Under the pieces are notes generated by a model, which worked only from the letters and a program-made list of their open reading frames with translations, was not told the DNA's origin and ran no database searches. Positions 17,530 to 26,982 of a stretch of 64,000 nucleotides of DNA are shown piece after piece (position 1 is the stretch's first letter; each line of letters starts with the position of its first letter). This DNA comes from Vibrio spartinae. GTDB taxonomy: Bacteria; Pseudomonadota; Gammaproteobacteria; Enterobacterales; Vibrionaceae. Position numbers and translations under genes: made by a program. Where the stretch lies: NCBI RefSeq assembly GCF_024347135.1, contig NZ_AP024907.1, positions 2,719,001 to 2,783,000 of the forward strand, given 5' to 3'.

Positions 17530-18362
17530 GACTCAGCATTTGAGTAACGAAGAAGGAAGTTGCTGACTGTTTGATGAAGTTCGGAACAATTCAGCATCCC
17601 GAGATGGCCGGTGTCACGGCTGAAAAAGATCTGTTCCGCCTGAACCATTGCGTGAATTGACATGGATTCTGTCGGTTCAAAACGCTGATCGTTCAGCCCA
17701 TGACAAATCAGCAGATCCACATCCTGTTCATAAATGGCTTCCGTCAGACACGCTTCCGGTAACCCGGTCAGCATCTGATAGCGGATGGCAAGCTGACGGG
17801 CATCTTCCGCATCTTTTCCCAAAGACCGAAGATAAGCCCGGAACAGTGATTCAAGGCTCTGGGGTGCAGCCAGCAAGACAAGAGTGCTGAATGCACGAGC
17901 CTGCGGCTTGGCAAGAAACATTGCCGCCAACAACCCTCCGACAGAGTGGCCGATAAGATGTGTTACCGGCCCAAAGGTTTCGATAATCATGTTCAGCACT
18001 TCAAGCTGCAATGTATAACTGCTTTGCGTACACTTATCGCTGTGTCCATGCCCCGGCAGATCCGGAATCAGGACACAGAAACCGCAGGCATTGAGTTGCA
18101 ACGCCAGTTCCGAAAACATGCCGCCATATCCACCCCAACCATGAATCATTAAGACTTGCGGAGCAGTCACTTTCCCCTGCCGATAAACCGATACTGGCCC
18201 AAAAGCAGTCTCCAGCGTCAGTTGTTCAGCTTGTGCCATCCACACCACAGCCTCTTTGCGCATCGGCAGACAACGTGGCCGTTCAAAATCATCAAACAAC
18301 GCACACCACCGATAGGAATTCAGGCGCTCGGGCCTAGATTCACTGACGCTATATCTATGCAT
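17520..18362 (-). CDS. Alpha/beta hydrolase (thioesterase-like)
   Basis: Start chosen at ATG 18362 (MHRYSVSES), overlapping the upstream stop by 8 bases; 280 residues. Oxyanion HGWGGYGG, nucleophile Ser in GHSVGG, acid in the LICHGLNDQRF segment, and His in DTGHLGM. Within the cluster it could release the product from a carrier protein, edit mis-loaded carriers, or hydrolyse or cyclise an ester. A second hydrolase of the same general type ends the divergent operon. Confidence 0.85.
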   Translation of the reverse strand: MHRYSVSESRPERLNSYRWCALFDDFERPRCLPMRKEAVVWMAQAEQLTLETAFGPVSVYRQGKVTAPQVLMIHGWGGYGGMFSELALQLNACGFCVLIPDLPGHGHSDKCTQSSYTLQLEVLNMIIETFGPVTHLIGHSVGGLLAAMFLAKPQARAFSTLVLLAAPQSLESLFRAYLRSLGKDAEDARQLAIRYQMLTGLPEACLTEAIYEQDVDLLICHGLNDQRFEPTESMSIHAMVQAEQIFFSRDTGHLGMLNCSELHQTVSNFLLRYSNAESCR

Positions 18363-19047
18363 TAAGGCTATCCCCATTCATCTCCCGCATGTCGTAGCGC
18401 AGAAAAGTGCCTCTATCAGGCATTGCCTGCATGGGAAGGACCGGCTGAGGCTGACATATCAACGTCATCACCTGCTGCCAGACAGAGAACTCTGGACGGG
18501 TAATATCCCCCAAAGCAACCGGAACAAAACATTGCCCTTCATACTGTTCAGCAGTCCGGCCAAAACGGGCACAGAGAATCATCGCTGCCCCGCTTTCACT
18601 TTCCGCCATACCAAATTCCCGAAAACCATCAAAAATCATCAGACAGTCGTCACTTTCTGCCAACATTGCTCCGGCCAGTTGCAGATGGGCCGAGGTCGGC
18701 TCCGGACCACTACATTTCATCCCTAATGCACGGGAAATCGCATGGCTCTCCGCCAACCGTTTTTGCAGTTGCGGGGTTTTGCTGTCTAATTGTGCATAAC
18801 GGTGAATCATCAACAATGCCGCCTGACGGTTTGTTGTCTGCGGCTGGCAGAACATCGCGACCTGTCGGTAAAGAGCGTCAGAGGTACAGCGAATTAACCG
18901 CTGTCTGTCCACCTCCGGATGAACCGCCAACCACGGCGTCAGACCGGCCAGCTCGTCATCTGTCAGCCGGTTCACTTGAGATGTCGGACGGAATACCACC
19001 AAATCATTCAGCCATAAGGTTACTGTACCGTCATCCGGCCCGTTCAT
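18355..19047 (-). CDS. Half-length thiolase-fold-like protein, unrecognised
   Basis: Start at ATG 19047, overlapping the ACAD stop as TGATG; 230 residues. I do not recognise it with confidence. Residues roughly 70–180 follow the order seen in the cluster's KASIII proteins: a nucleophile-like helix (GMKCSGPEPTSAHLQLAG), then a strand and turn (DDCLMIFDGF) and ESGAAMILCA, similar to the SGDK...GEGCTAVLVS segment. The Cys is off register by one residue, and the C-terminal half with the His motifs is missing. It may be a degenerate KASIII partner subunit. Coupled translation with the ACAD implies a pathway role. Confidence 0.6.
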   Translation of the reverse strand: MNGPDDGTVTLWLNDLVVFRPTSQVNRLTDDELAGLTPWLAVHPEVDRQRLIRCTSDALYRQVAMFCQPQTTNRQAALLMIHRYAQLDSKTPQLQKRLAESHAISRALGMKCSGPEPTSAHLQLAGAMLAESDDCLMIFDGFREFGMAESESGAAMILCARFGRTAEQYEGQCFVPVALGDITRPEFSVWQQVMTLICQPQPVLPMQAMPDRGTFLRYDMREMNGDSLNA

Positions 19048-20204
19048 CAGGCAACCTCCCTGAATAACATCGCCCCATTGAGCAGATGTACATTGCGGGT
19101 ACCTTCTGCATATTCGAAACATTTGATATCCCGGTGTAGTTTTGCCAGCATCTGATCTTGCACTAATACTCCGCTATGACAGCGATGCAGTGCTTCTTCA
19201 ACCACCAACTCTGCTATTTCCGCAGCTTTAGCTTTCGCCAGACCGATCTGCTTCGTGACCGTTTCCCCCCGGTCATAACGGGCAGAAATGGCTAACAGGT
19301 TCTGTAGTGCACCAGCAAGACGGAACTGCGCCGATTTCAGCCATGTCTGATGATAGACAGCATCGATCAACTCATGCTGAAGCACATAATCCAGCATGGC
19401 TCTGGCACTCCCCAATGCCAGAGCACCGACACAGGGTCGCAGGCTGTCAAATGTCGCAATTGCCGCACCGGAAAAGCGCTGAGTCGGTTTCAGGTGCGCC
19501 CCTAATAGCGCATCATCGGCAACAAACATATCTTCAAAAACCAAATGAGAAACATTACATCCCGGTACACCGTGTACCGGCAGCCGCTTCCGGCAGAATC
19601 CCTCAACTTCAGCGGGCTCGAACAGAAAAACATCGGTGCCCAGTGAATTCTGATTGGTCCGGGCAAAAACAACCCCGATATCCGCATGAATGCCATTGCC
19701 AATGAAATATTTTTCACCGTTGATCAGATAACCACCATCCACTTTCGTGGCCTGCGTTTTGATATTCCCGGCATCGGAACCAACGGTCGGTTCACTCATC
19801 GCAAAACAGCTCCAGCTCAGCTGGTCGCGGAATAGGCTAAAGAAACGCGCCTGCTGCTCCGGATTGCCCAATCCCTGCAATACAAATCCGGCCATGCCCG
19901 GTGTCGGGCAGGCAAAAATCAGGTTTGGTTCCACATACCCCAGCGCTTCGTAAAACAGACAGCGCTGCACCACGGTCAATTCATGTAAAACCTGTCCGTT
20001 GGCTAATTCAATCGGCGTCGGGTTATAAACTTCGGGTAATCCAAGTCGGTTCATCTGCTGAGCCAGTGAATAGTGAGCCGTAACCCGGTAATTGTCAGGA
20101 TCTTCATCGATCAGGCGACCAAGTATCCGGCCTTCTTCCAGTGTTGCTGTCACGTAATCCCGGATGGCCTGCCCCTCGGCGGATAATCGGTTATCGAATT
20201 TCAT
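19047..20204 (-). CDS. Acyl-CoA dehydrogenase-like flavoenzyme
   Basis: 385 residues with complete ACAD domains. Middle-domain motif CFAMSEPTVGSDAG, C-terminal base region FEYAEGTRNVHLL. It has AGAGGAAA before its ATG and follows the second adenylating enzyme by 31 bases, the arrangement in which PigI/PigA-type pairs load and then oxidise an aminoacyl carrier protein. A paralogue lies at 15356–16471, so two different thioesters, or two steps on one chain, may be oxidised. Confidence 0.88.
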   Translation of the reverse strand: MKFDNRLSAEGQAIRDYVTATLEEGRILGRLIDEDPDNYRVTAHYSLAQQMNRLGLPEVYNPTPIELANGQVLHELTVVQRCLFYEALGYVEPNLIFACPTPGMAGFVLQGLGNPEQQARFFSLFRDQLSWSCFAMSEPTVGSDAGNIKTQATKVDGGYLINGEKYFIGNGIHADIGVVFARTNQNSLGTDVFLFEPAEVEGFCRKRLPVHGVPGCNVSHLVFEDMFVADDALLGAHLKPTQRFSGAAIATFDSLRPCVGALALGSARAMLDYVLQHELIDAVYHQTWLKSAQFRLAGALQNLLAISARYDRGETVTKQIGLAKAKAAEIAELVVEEALHRCHSGVLVQDQMLAKLHRDIKCFEYAEGTRNVHLLNGAMLFREVA

Positions 20205-20235
20205 TTTTATTTCCTCTGCCTTGTGTTGTGGCTCA

Positions 20236-21750
20236 CTAACTCACTTGCTGCTCATGCCATTGATACTGTAGTTTCACCCGGTCAATTTTACCGTGCAGGC
20301 TCATCGGCAAAGCTGTCACAAAATGGATTGATGATGGCACCATGTAACGGGGAAGGTTCTGGAGCAGAAACTGCTCGAATGCCTGACGATCATCATCAGT
20401 ATCCCGTTCAAGCAGGACAAACATCACCAGTTGGGTCAGTTTGTCCTGCCCATAAATCGGAATCACTGCCGACTGACGAACCCGACCGGAACGGGCTGCA
20501 ACGTTTTCTATTTCAACCAGTTCGATACGGTTACCGTTCCATTTGACCTGCCCGTCTTTGCGTCCTTGCAGAAACAAATTGCCGGACTCATCCACATAGC
20601 CAAAGTCACCCGAACGGTAAAAACGTTCTCCGTCTCTGCTCCCGAATGCAACGTTCTGCGGATGGGAAGCCGGCAGATATCCCTGCGCAACCTGAGCACC
20701 GTAAATCACCACTTCCCCGATTTCACCGACTTGCAGTTCCTGCCCATCATCATCTTCGATACGGATACGGTTGATGCCCAGCGGCTGTCCCAGAGACAAC
20801 CGCTGCGAATAGTGCATATCATCAGCCGTCACCGGACAGGCATGTGTCACACAGGTGGTTTCCGTCGGACCATAAGCATGCAGTACCTGCGCCTGAGGAA
20901 ACCGCGCTTCGATTTTGGCAATCAACTGATGCGGCACAAATTCTCCACCGACAAAGAACACCCGCATTCCCGGCAGAGACTGCGCATTGAATTTCGGATC
21001 CAGACACATCATTTCCAGAAAACTGGGCGTGGAGAACCAACTTGATACTTCAACATCAGCTTCCTGAGTCATCAGGTAGATATTCTGACGGGGTAAAGCG
21101 TTATACTCGTGCGGTAGCATTACCACAGCTTTGCCAACCGCCAGAGAAGGAAAACAGTCAAGAATCCCCATGTCGAAAGCCAGACAGGCGTGATTGACAT
21201 GAGCACCACCAGAATGGTTGCGTGTCAGACACGCTTTATACCACTGATAGAAATGCCCGAAGCTGTCATAGCCAATCATCACACCTTTCGGTACACCGGT
21301 ACTTCCCGAAGTTGACAGCACATAGAAAATCGTATTATCTCCGCAGTCCCATTGCTGGAAGCGAAAATCAACCGAAGGTTGGTGTGCCGCAATAAAATGA
21401 TTTTCTCGGCTTAGCGTCTGGTCCAGATAGGATGGTGCGCCAAGGATCAGCAGATCAGCCTCATGCATTGCCGCAATCTGTAACAGCCGGTATGGCGGAT
21501 TCGCGGCATCAACCACCGTGAAGGAAACACCGCACAATGTGCAGGCCAGCATACTGGCAAATGTATCCAGCTCTTTATGTCCGTAGATCAGGACCCGGTT
21601 CGGATGACGTTGCTGGATTTCATCAGCAATCGCCTGCGTTCTTTCGCCCAGCGTCCGAAAATCAACCCGTCCTTGACGGTTCACCAGCGCAATCTGCTCC
21701 GGTTGTTCATGGATTCTGTCAATGATTGCCTGCATCATATTTGAAAACAT
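20236..21750 (-). CDS. Free-standing adenylation enzyme, DltA-like
   Basis: 504 residues. Start ATG 21750 has AAGGGAA at good spacing and overlaps the preceding adenylation gene by 32 bases. Core motifs: P-loop LSTSGSTGVPKG, LAFDMGILD, HAYGPTETT, RSGDFG, and the C-terminal catalytic Lys in LHGKIDR. It resembles DltA and PigI-type single-domain amino-acid ligases that load a separate carrier protein. The substrate code was not resolved by eye. Confidence 0.9.
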   Translation of the reverse strand: MFSNMMQAIIDRIHEQPEQIALVNRQGRVDFRTLGERTQAIADEIQQRHPNRVLIYGHKELDTFASMLACTLCGVSFTVVDAANPPYRLLQIAAMHEADLLILGAPSYLDQTLSRENHFIAAHQPSVDFRFQQWDCGDNTIFYVLSTSGSTGVPKGVMIGYDSFGHFYQWYKACLTRNHSGGAHVNHACLAFDMGILDCFPSLAVGKAVVMLPHEYNALPRQNIYLMTQEADVEVSSWFSTPSFLEMMCLDPKFNAQSLPGMRVFFVGGEFVPHQLIAKIEARFPQAQVLHAYGPTETTCVTHACPVTADDMHYSQRLSLGQPLGINRIRIEDDDGQELQVGEIGEVVIYGAQVAQGYLPASHPQNVAFGSRDGERFYRSGDFGYVDESGNLFLQGRKDGQVKWNGNRIELVEIENVAARSGRVRQSAVIPIYGQDKLTQLVMFVLLERDTDDDRQAFEQFLLQNLPRYMVPSSIHFVTALPMSLHGKIDRVKLQYQWHEQQVS

Positions 21751-23278
21751 AACAATTCCCTTTTTTGAGTGCTTTATCGCTGACCGACCGGCGATCTAGC
21801 TTACTATTCAGGTTTAATACATCGTCTTCGATGGCATACCAAAATCTGGGCACCATGTACGATGGAAAGTTATCGGCCATACCGGCCGCAAGCTGCTGAA
21901 AATCGCTCTCCTGCTCGGGCAGCACGAAGGCTCGTATCCCCTGTAAATCATCTTTGCGGAACCAAGGTTCGACAAAGACTTCTTTGATCTCGTCCAGTTG
22001 GCGCAGATAAGCCTCAACTTCATTCAAGTCGATACGATATCCCTGAATTTTGCATTCCCGATCGCCCCTTCCCCAGAAATAGAGCATGTCGCCGTCAAGA
22101 GAACCGATATCTCCGGTTCGGTATTCCCGGACGCCATCAACCGGGTCAACGGAAAAGCGCGCCTGCTGCTTGGCCGGCGCGCAGATATAACCCGGACCAA
22201 CGGCATCTCCCCGGATGATAATTTCTCCGCGACCATGTTCCTGAATCCGATCAATCCGGATTTCGCTACCGGGACGAACCCGGCCCAGTGGTAATGGCTG
22301 GCCGTTATGGACATGCACCGGCAAAATATCCGTCGCAGTGACGGCCACCGTACATTCCGTCGGGCCATAAGTATTCGTCACGCGACAACCGGGAAAGCGT
22401 TCCCATAACTGCACGACCATCTCTTTGGACAATACTTCTCCGCAAAAAATGAAGTGAGAGAGATGAGGGAGCTGACTGGCACAAAACTGGCGGTCTTTCA
22501 GGTAATAACGGGTAATCGTCGGCGTAGAAACCCAGGTTGTCACACCGTAATCTTGGTGTCTGCCAATGTATTTCCGGGTATTGATAAACTCATGATGATC
22601 CAGCGCTGAGATCGGTTTGAGATTGATCCAGGCCAGCCAGAGTTCATACAGCGAGACATCAAAACAGTAACGGATGTTGCCACTGACACTACCGTCAACC
22701 GGGAAAGCATGTTCCAGCCACATGACCAGATCTGCAACATTGGCATAACTGACGGCAATTCCCTTGGGCTGGCCGGTTGTGCCGGACGAAAACATAATGT
22801 ACATCGTATCCGTCGCCTGACTGACGTTCCGGACACTGAGCAAATCAACTAGTTTTTGTTCATTTTCCGTACCAGAATAGCCAGTTTCCGGCTCAACGAC
22901 CAAACAAGAAACACCAAGTGTATCCAGTCTACTATTATCCATATCAAAGTTATGAGCATCGAGAATCAGTGTCGCTTGTGCACTGGCAATGATCTGACGT
23001 AATCGCTCTGTACTGTTTTCTGGCTCTACCGGAACGAATATTCTCCCGGCCAGAATGCATGCCCAATAAGCGATTAGATACCGGCAGTTCTTATGCCCGT
23101 ATATCAGTACCGCCTCGCTCTCATCGGTATTGCTGGTATTCAGTTGTTCGGCAAGTGCCACCGCAGCATCAAAAAGCTGGCGGTAACTCAGGTCGCCATC
23201 GACATGATGATAAGCCATCCCTTCACTGGTCCGGAATGCGCTAAAAACAGCGAACAGACGCTCATGATGCAGATTCAT
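21719..23278 (-). CDS. Free-standing adenylation enzyme, DltA-like
   Basis: 519 residues. P-loop MFSSGTTGQPKG, CFDVSLYELW, NTYGPTECTVAVT (very close to DltA), YRTGDIG, and Lys in SKLDRR. The start overlaps the carrier-protein stop as TGATG, so the carrier at 23278–23538 is its most likely partner. It should form an aminoacyl-AMP and load the phosphopantetheine arm. The tandem arrangement with a second DltA-like enzyme suggests two amino acids. Confidence 0.9.
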   Translation of the reverse strand: MNLHHERLFAVFSAFRTSEGMAYHHVDGDLSYRQLFDAAVALAEQLNTSNTDESEAVLIYGHKNCRYLIAYWACILAGRIFVPVEPENSTERLRQIIASAQATLILDAHNFDMDNSRLDTLGVSCLVVEPETGYSGTENEQKLVDLLSVRNVSQATDTMYIMFSSGTTGQPKGIAVSYANVADLVMWLEHAFPVDGSVSGNIRYCFDVSLYELWLAWINLKPISALDHHEFINTRKYIGRHQDYGVTTWVSTPTITRYYLKDRQFCASQLPHLSHFIFCGEVLSKEMVVQLWERFPGCRVTNTYGPTECTVAVTATDILPVHVHNGQPLPLGRVRPGSEIRIDRIQEHGRGEIIIRGDAVGPGYICAPAKQQARFSVDPVDGVREYRTGDIGSLDGDMLYFWGRGDRECKIQGYRIDLNEVEAYLRQLDEIKEVFVEPWFRKDDLQGIRAFVLPEQESDFQQLAAGMADNFPSYMVPRFWYAIEDDVLNLNSKLDRRSVSDKALKKGNCYVFKYDAGNH

Positions 23279-23538
23279 CAGGCCACCTTATCGACACACA
23301 ATCTTTCGATATAGCGGGCAATGCTACCAACTGATTCGAAGTCTTTGATATCCAGCGATGCCGGATCGATATGCAGCCCTTCGACAGCTTCTTCGAGATA
23401 CATAATCAGTTCAATGTATAATCCACTGTCAAAACCCAGATCCCGTTCAATCTGAGTCGCCTCATGAAGTTCAGATACATCATCAATCTCCATGACCAGG
23501 CCAATTGCATTTATCACATGATTCACGTAGCTATCCAT
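23278..23538 (-). CDS. Acyl/peptidyl carrier protein
   Basis: Start at ATG 23538 (MDSYVNHVI) behind AAGGAAAATAAA; 86 residues, strongly acidic. The phosphopantetheine attachment site is Ser in LGFDSGLYIEL. It sits between the AMP-ligase and a DltA-like enzyme with near-zero spacing. Needs activation by a PPTase; one is encoded at 33827–34558. Confidence 0.9.
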   Translation of the reverse strand: MDSYVNHVINAIGLVMEIDDVSELHEATQIERDLGFDSGLYIELIMYLEEAVEGLHIDPASLDIKDFESVGSIARYIERLCVDKVA

Positions 23539-23563
23539 TTTATTTTCCTTATGCAAATAAATT

Positions 23564-25126
23564 TTATGCAAACAGTTCTTCTGACGTTGCAACGGGCTGA
23601 CTCAGCTTTCCGAGCAATGGCCTGTCAATTTTTCCGTTGCCGTTTTTCGGCAGAGAATCCCTGATGAAGAACCGGTGTGGCACCATGTAAGACTCCAGGT
23701 GCTGCTGACACCACACTTTAATCTGTTCCCGGCTGAGCTCAGTCTGCTGTTCGACCCAGGCTACGATTTCATCACCGTAGACCGCATGCGGCACACCGAT
23801 CACCGCTACCTGTGCAACACCGGCAAGTGCAGCGATCACCGTTTCAACTTCTTTTGGTGCAACCTTTTCACCACAACTTTTAAGAATTTCATCCTTCCGG
23901 CCAACAAAATAGAGATAACCTTCATCGTCCAGACGGCAGATATCGCCGGTATACAGCACCATCTCTCCGGGATAGCGGCCCGGTTTCAGTTTCTCTGCGG
24001 TTTTCTCCGGATTACGCCAGTAACCGGGCATTACGGTATCACCGCGAATCACCAGCTCTCCGGTGGCATTGCTGCGGTATTCCCGCCCTTCATCATCCAC
24101 CAGCCACATTTCGGTATTGGGGATGGCCTTACCGACACTCTCTTTGCGTTGTGGCAACATCTCCGGCTCCAGATAGGTACAGCGGTGACACTCCGTCAGG
24201 CCATACATTGAATAGAGCTGTGCAGCAGAAAATATTTTCTGAACTTTATCGATCGCATCCGGATGTAATGCCGCAGCAGTATTGGTCACGGTTCGGACAC
24301 AGGAGAGGTCGAAGCGTTTTGCCAGCGGTTCAATCAGGCTGAGCATGGTTGGCACCATCGGAAAAACGGTCGCCTGCTGCTTCACCAGACGATGCATCAC
24401 AAACAGCGGCTGACTGAAAGAGGCTTCAATGATCAGTGTTGCGCTATGCAGGGCAGACATCGTTACCTGATGCAGGCCGTAATCAAAACTCAGCGGCAGC
24501 GCACAGAAAATACGATCAGATGAGGACAGCCGCAGATAAGTTGAGACGGATTTAGAAGCGACCACCATATTTTTCTGAGTGAGCATGACCCCTTTCGGCA
24601 TGCCGGTTGAACCGGACGTATAAATAATTGCCGCTAAATCCTGAGATATCGGTGGATTCAGATCCGTCTGAGAATATTCACCATTCAGTGCTTGTTCCAG
24701 TGAGGTCACGCCATCACTGAACAGACCATTGACCAGTAGCGCCGGCTGGCTTTTCATCACCTCACGGGCTTTGCCGAATTCCGCCATCAACGCTTCATCA
24801 ACCACTACCAGCGCTGATTCACTGTCATCGATCAGCCAAGCCAGCTTTTCATACTTGGTCTCCGGATTCACCGGGATAAAAACACCGCCCAGATATTGGA
24901 TCGCCCAGAAGCACTGAATAAAGGAGATCGAGTTGGTCATATACAACATCACTCGATCACCACGCCCGACGCCTTGTCGAGATATATAGCGGGCGAGTTG
25001 CAGAGCATGATGCCTTAACTGACCGTAACTCATCTGCTGGTTGGCATCGATCAGTGCAAGCTTTTCCGGCGTATGATACGCACTGAAATCAAGATATTCA
25101 CTTAAAATTTGTCTGTTAATGTCCAT
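23564..25126 (-). CDS. Acyl-CoA/acyl-ACP synthetase-type AMP-ligase
   Basis: 520 residues of the acyl-CoA ligase branch of the adenylating superfamily. P-loop IIYTSGSTGMPKG, SMYGLTEC, ELVIRGDTVMPGYW, TGDICR, GRKDEILKSCGEKV, and Lys in GNGKIDR. Unlike the two DltA-like paralogues it resembles the acyl-CoA ligases found with PLP decarboxylases in exosortase-associated loci. It likely activates the acid that the PLP decarboxylase then processes on a carrier protein, or a fatty acid starter. Confidence 0.9.
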   Translation of the reverse strand: MDINRQILSEYLDFSAYHTPEKLALIDANQQMSYGQLRHHALQLARYISRQGVGRGDRVMLYMTNSISFIQCFWAIQYLGGVFIPVNPETKYEKLAWLIDDSESALVVVDEALMAEFGKAREVMKSQPALLVNGLFSDGVTSLEQALNGEYSQTDLNPPISQDLAAIIYTSGSTGMPKGVMLTQKNMVVASKSVSTYLRLSSSDRIFCALPLSFDYGLHQVTMSALHSATLIIEASFSQPLFVMHRLVKQQATVFPMVPTMLSLIEPLAKRFDLSCVRTVTNTAAALHPDAIDKVQKIFSAAQLYSMYGLTECHRCTYLEPEMLPQRKESVGKAIPNTEMWLVDDEGREYRSNATGELVIRGDTVMPGYWRNPEKTAEKLKPGRYPGEMVLYTGDICRLDDEGYLYFVGRKDEILKSCGEKVAPKEVETVIAALAGVAQVAVIGVPHAVYGDEIVAWVEQQTELSREQIKVWCQQHLESYMVPHRFFIRDSLPKNGNGKIDRPLLGKLSQPVATSEELFA

Positions 25127-25138
25127 GAACTTAAATTC

Positions 25139-26095
25139 CTATGCTGACAGCACCATCGCGCTGAATGTTCCTGCCACACCGGCGGCTACGGCCAGCATGG
25201 GACCCGGTGAAACGTGCTGGTTGTCCTCTTTCCAGAAGTCATGCAAATTAATAAAAGCATCACCGCAGAAACAGTGGCCAACCCGATACAGGTTCTTGCG
25301 GTAAATCTGGTGGCGTTCAATTCCCAGCCGATCCGCCAACCGGTCAAAGGTCGGTGGACTCATGTGGTAAGGTAAAAGCGTATGAATTTCCCCGGCAGAA
25401 ATCCCGGCCTGCACCAGCGCTTTATCGATCGCATCCATCATGGTCGGGATAAAAGAGCGGTCATAACGGTTTTCGTCTTCTCGGCTGGTATCTACGGTCC
25501 GGTGACTGATGCCGCCAATCATCGACCAACTCAGTCCCTGAATCTTCAGACCCGTCGTATCGGGATGAGATGAGACCAGCACTGCCGTGCATCCTTCACC
25601 GAACAAACCATTCTGATCCACATACTGAACGGTTTCATGAAAGCATTTATCACCGGTGAGCAAAATGGCATAAGTTGGTTGCGGGGATGCGTCACTCGGG
25701 CTGACACGGCAGACTTTATCCAATAATGCCAATCCCATAAATGAAGAAGCACATGAGCCCTGCGTCAGAGACATCACTTCAACCCGCTCAGACAACTGCT
25801 GGCGAACAATCGATTCCAGCAGCCGGACATCAAAAGGATAAGTCGTGTGCAGGGAATGGGCATACGCGACATGCGTAATCGCATCCAGCTTGTCCGGATG
25901 TTGCGCCAGCAAGCGTTCCAGACAGGTCGCCAAATTTTCAGCCAGTGACTGATGAGGAAAAATACAGGCCGACTCCAGCTTGTGAAAGCGGCTGAATATT
26001 TTCTGATTTCTCTCTCCCCATTGATAATGCTGGTGTAGTTGTTCCAGCGGCATCAGTGACGGATTGATATGTGTTGCAACATCAATGATTTTCAT
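25139..26095 (-). CDS. KASIII-like ketosynthase, active-site Cys present
   Basis: Start at ATG 26095 (MKIIDVATH), overlapping the upstream stop as ATGA; 318 residues. Cys115 in LTQGSCASSFMG. The usual PHN reads LPYHMS, putting Tyr243 at the canonical His position and His244 next to it; the GN position is His274 (VGHCFCGDA). It immediately follows, and is translationally coupled to, a Cys-less paralogue, as in the 13483/14433 pair. Confidence 0.85.
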   Translation of the reverse strand: MKIIDVATHINPSLMPLEQLHQHYQWGERNQKIFSRFHKLESACIFPHQSLAENLATCLERLLAQHPDKLDAITHVAYAHSLHTTYPFDVRLLESIVRQQLSERVEVMSLTQGSCASSFMGLALLDKVCRVSPSDASPQPTYAILLTGDKCFHETVQYVDQNGLFGEGCTAVLVSSHPDTTGLKIQGLSWSMIGGISHRTVDTSREDENRYDRSFIPTMMDAIDKALVQAGISAGEIHTLLPYHMSPPTFDRLADRLGIERHQIYRKNLYRVGHCFCGDAFINLHDFWKEDNQHVSPGPMLAVAAGVAGTFSAMVLSA

Positions 26096-26982
26096 AGTGT
26101 GCGACCCGAAGTTACAATCAGGACATAAAATTTTTCCTGATGTTGACTCAACAACACAAAGTGTTGTGCAAAAGGACCACCGGCCGCGATAGCCTGTTGC
26201 ATTTCCCAAAATGGTGCTGCACAGAGCAAATCTGGCCGGGTACAACGAATGTGTCGCTGTGGACTCAGCCGAGCTGCAATCTCTGGAGCACAGATGACGG
26301 TCGTCGATTCAGCCATCAGCCCGTACTGTTCGGATACCTGCTGTAACACCGTGTTTTCTGCTCCGGGCTCAGTACCCTCATGAATCCGGACATGAATCTG
26401 TCGTCCTGCGCTGTTACGTTCGACCACCATACCGGAGGCAGCATTAGATATCGGGTGCTGATCAACCACTGGTGAATGAAACATCAGACTGTTCTGATCC
26501 ATCACCAGCAACAACGCTTTTCCCTTCTGTGAAGGTAGATAGCGATCAATACAGTCAAGTGCCATGACAGGTGATACCAGCCCTGTATCACTAAAAGCAA
26601 ATGCAAAGGTATCTTCCAGCGCCAATCGGTGTAAAACATAATTGGTCACGGCCTGTCCCAGTTCAGCATCCGGTGTCCAGTGCGCCAGAATCACCATATC
26701 GAGATCACTCAAATCAGTCCGGGTCACGATTTGTGTCACCAGGGCTTCGGCCATCGTCGTAAAAGAGACCTGATTCTCTCCCGCCAGCCACTCCCGGACA
26801 TGACTGTCCTCCGGCACAAATGGCTGGCCGTTGGCCTGATAGAATGCCTGCAAATAATGATTGACCCGCGCTTCGCTGACGATGGTCGGTGGCTGTGGCA
26901 TTGCCGTTTCGAAAAATGGCATACAGATGAGTGTTGCTGGGTTGAGTGATAACGTCATCAGTTTCGTTTCCGGCACTATCAC
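26092..26982 (-). CDS. KASIII-like protein lacking the catalytic triad (partner subunit?)
   Basis: 296 residues from a GTG at 26982 that overlaps the decarboxylase stop (GTGA); ATG 26958 is an alternative. It matches the protein at 14433–15356 along most of its length (LDMVILAHWTPD, VMALDCIDRYL, ALLLVMDQN). The nucleophile helix reads FSDTGLVSPVMAL, so Cys is replaced by Leu, and the His motifs are absent (LLCAAPFWEM where active paralogues have GHCFGADPF). It probably pairs with the active KASIII encoded next. Confidence 0.75.
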   Translation of the reverse strand: MIVPETKLMTLSLNPATLICMPFFETAMPQPPTIVSEARVNHYLQAFYQANGQPFVPEDSHVREWLAGENQVSFTTMAEALVTQIVTRTDLSDLDMVILAHWTPDAELGQAVTNYVLHRLALEDTFAFAFSDTGLVSPVMALDCIDRYLPSQKGKALLLVMDQNSLMFHSPVVDQHPISNAASGMVVERNSAGRQIHVRIHEGTEPGAENTVLQQVSEQYGLMAESTTVICAPEIAARLSPQRHIRCTRPDLLCAAPFWEMQQAIAAGGPFAQHFVLLSQHQEKFYVLIVTSGRTL

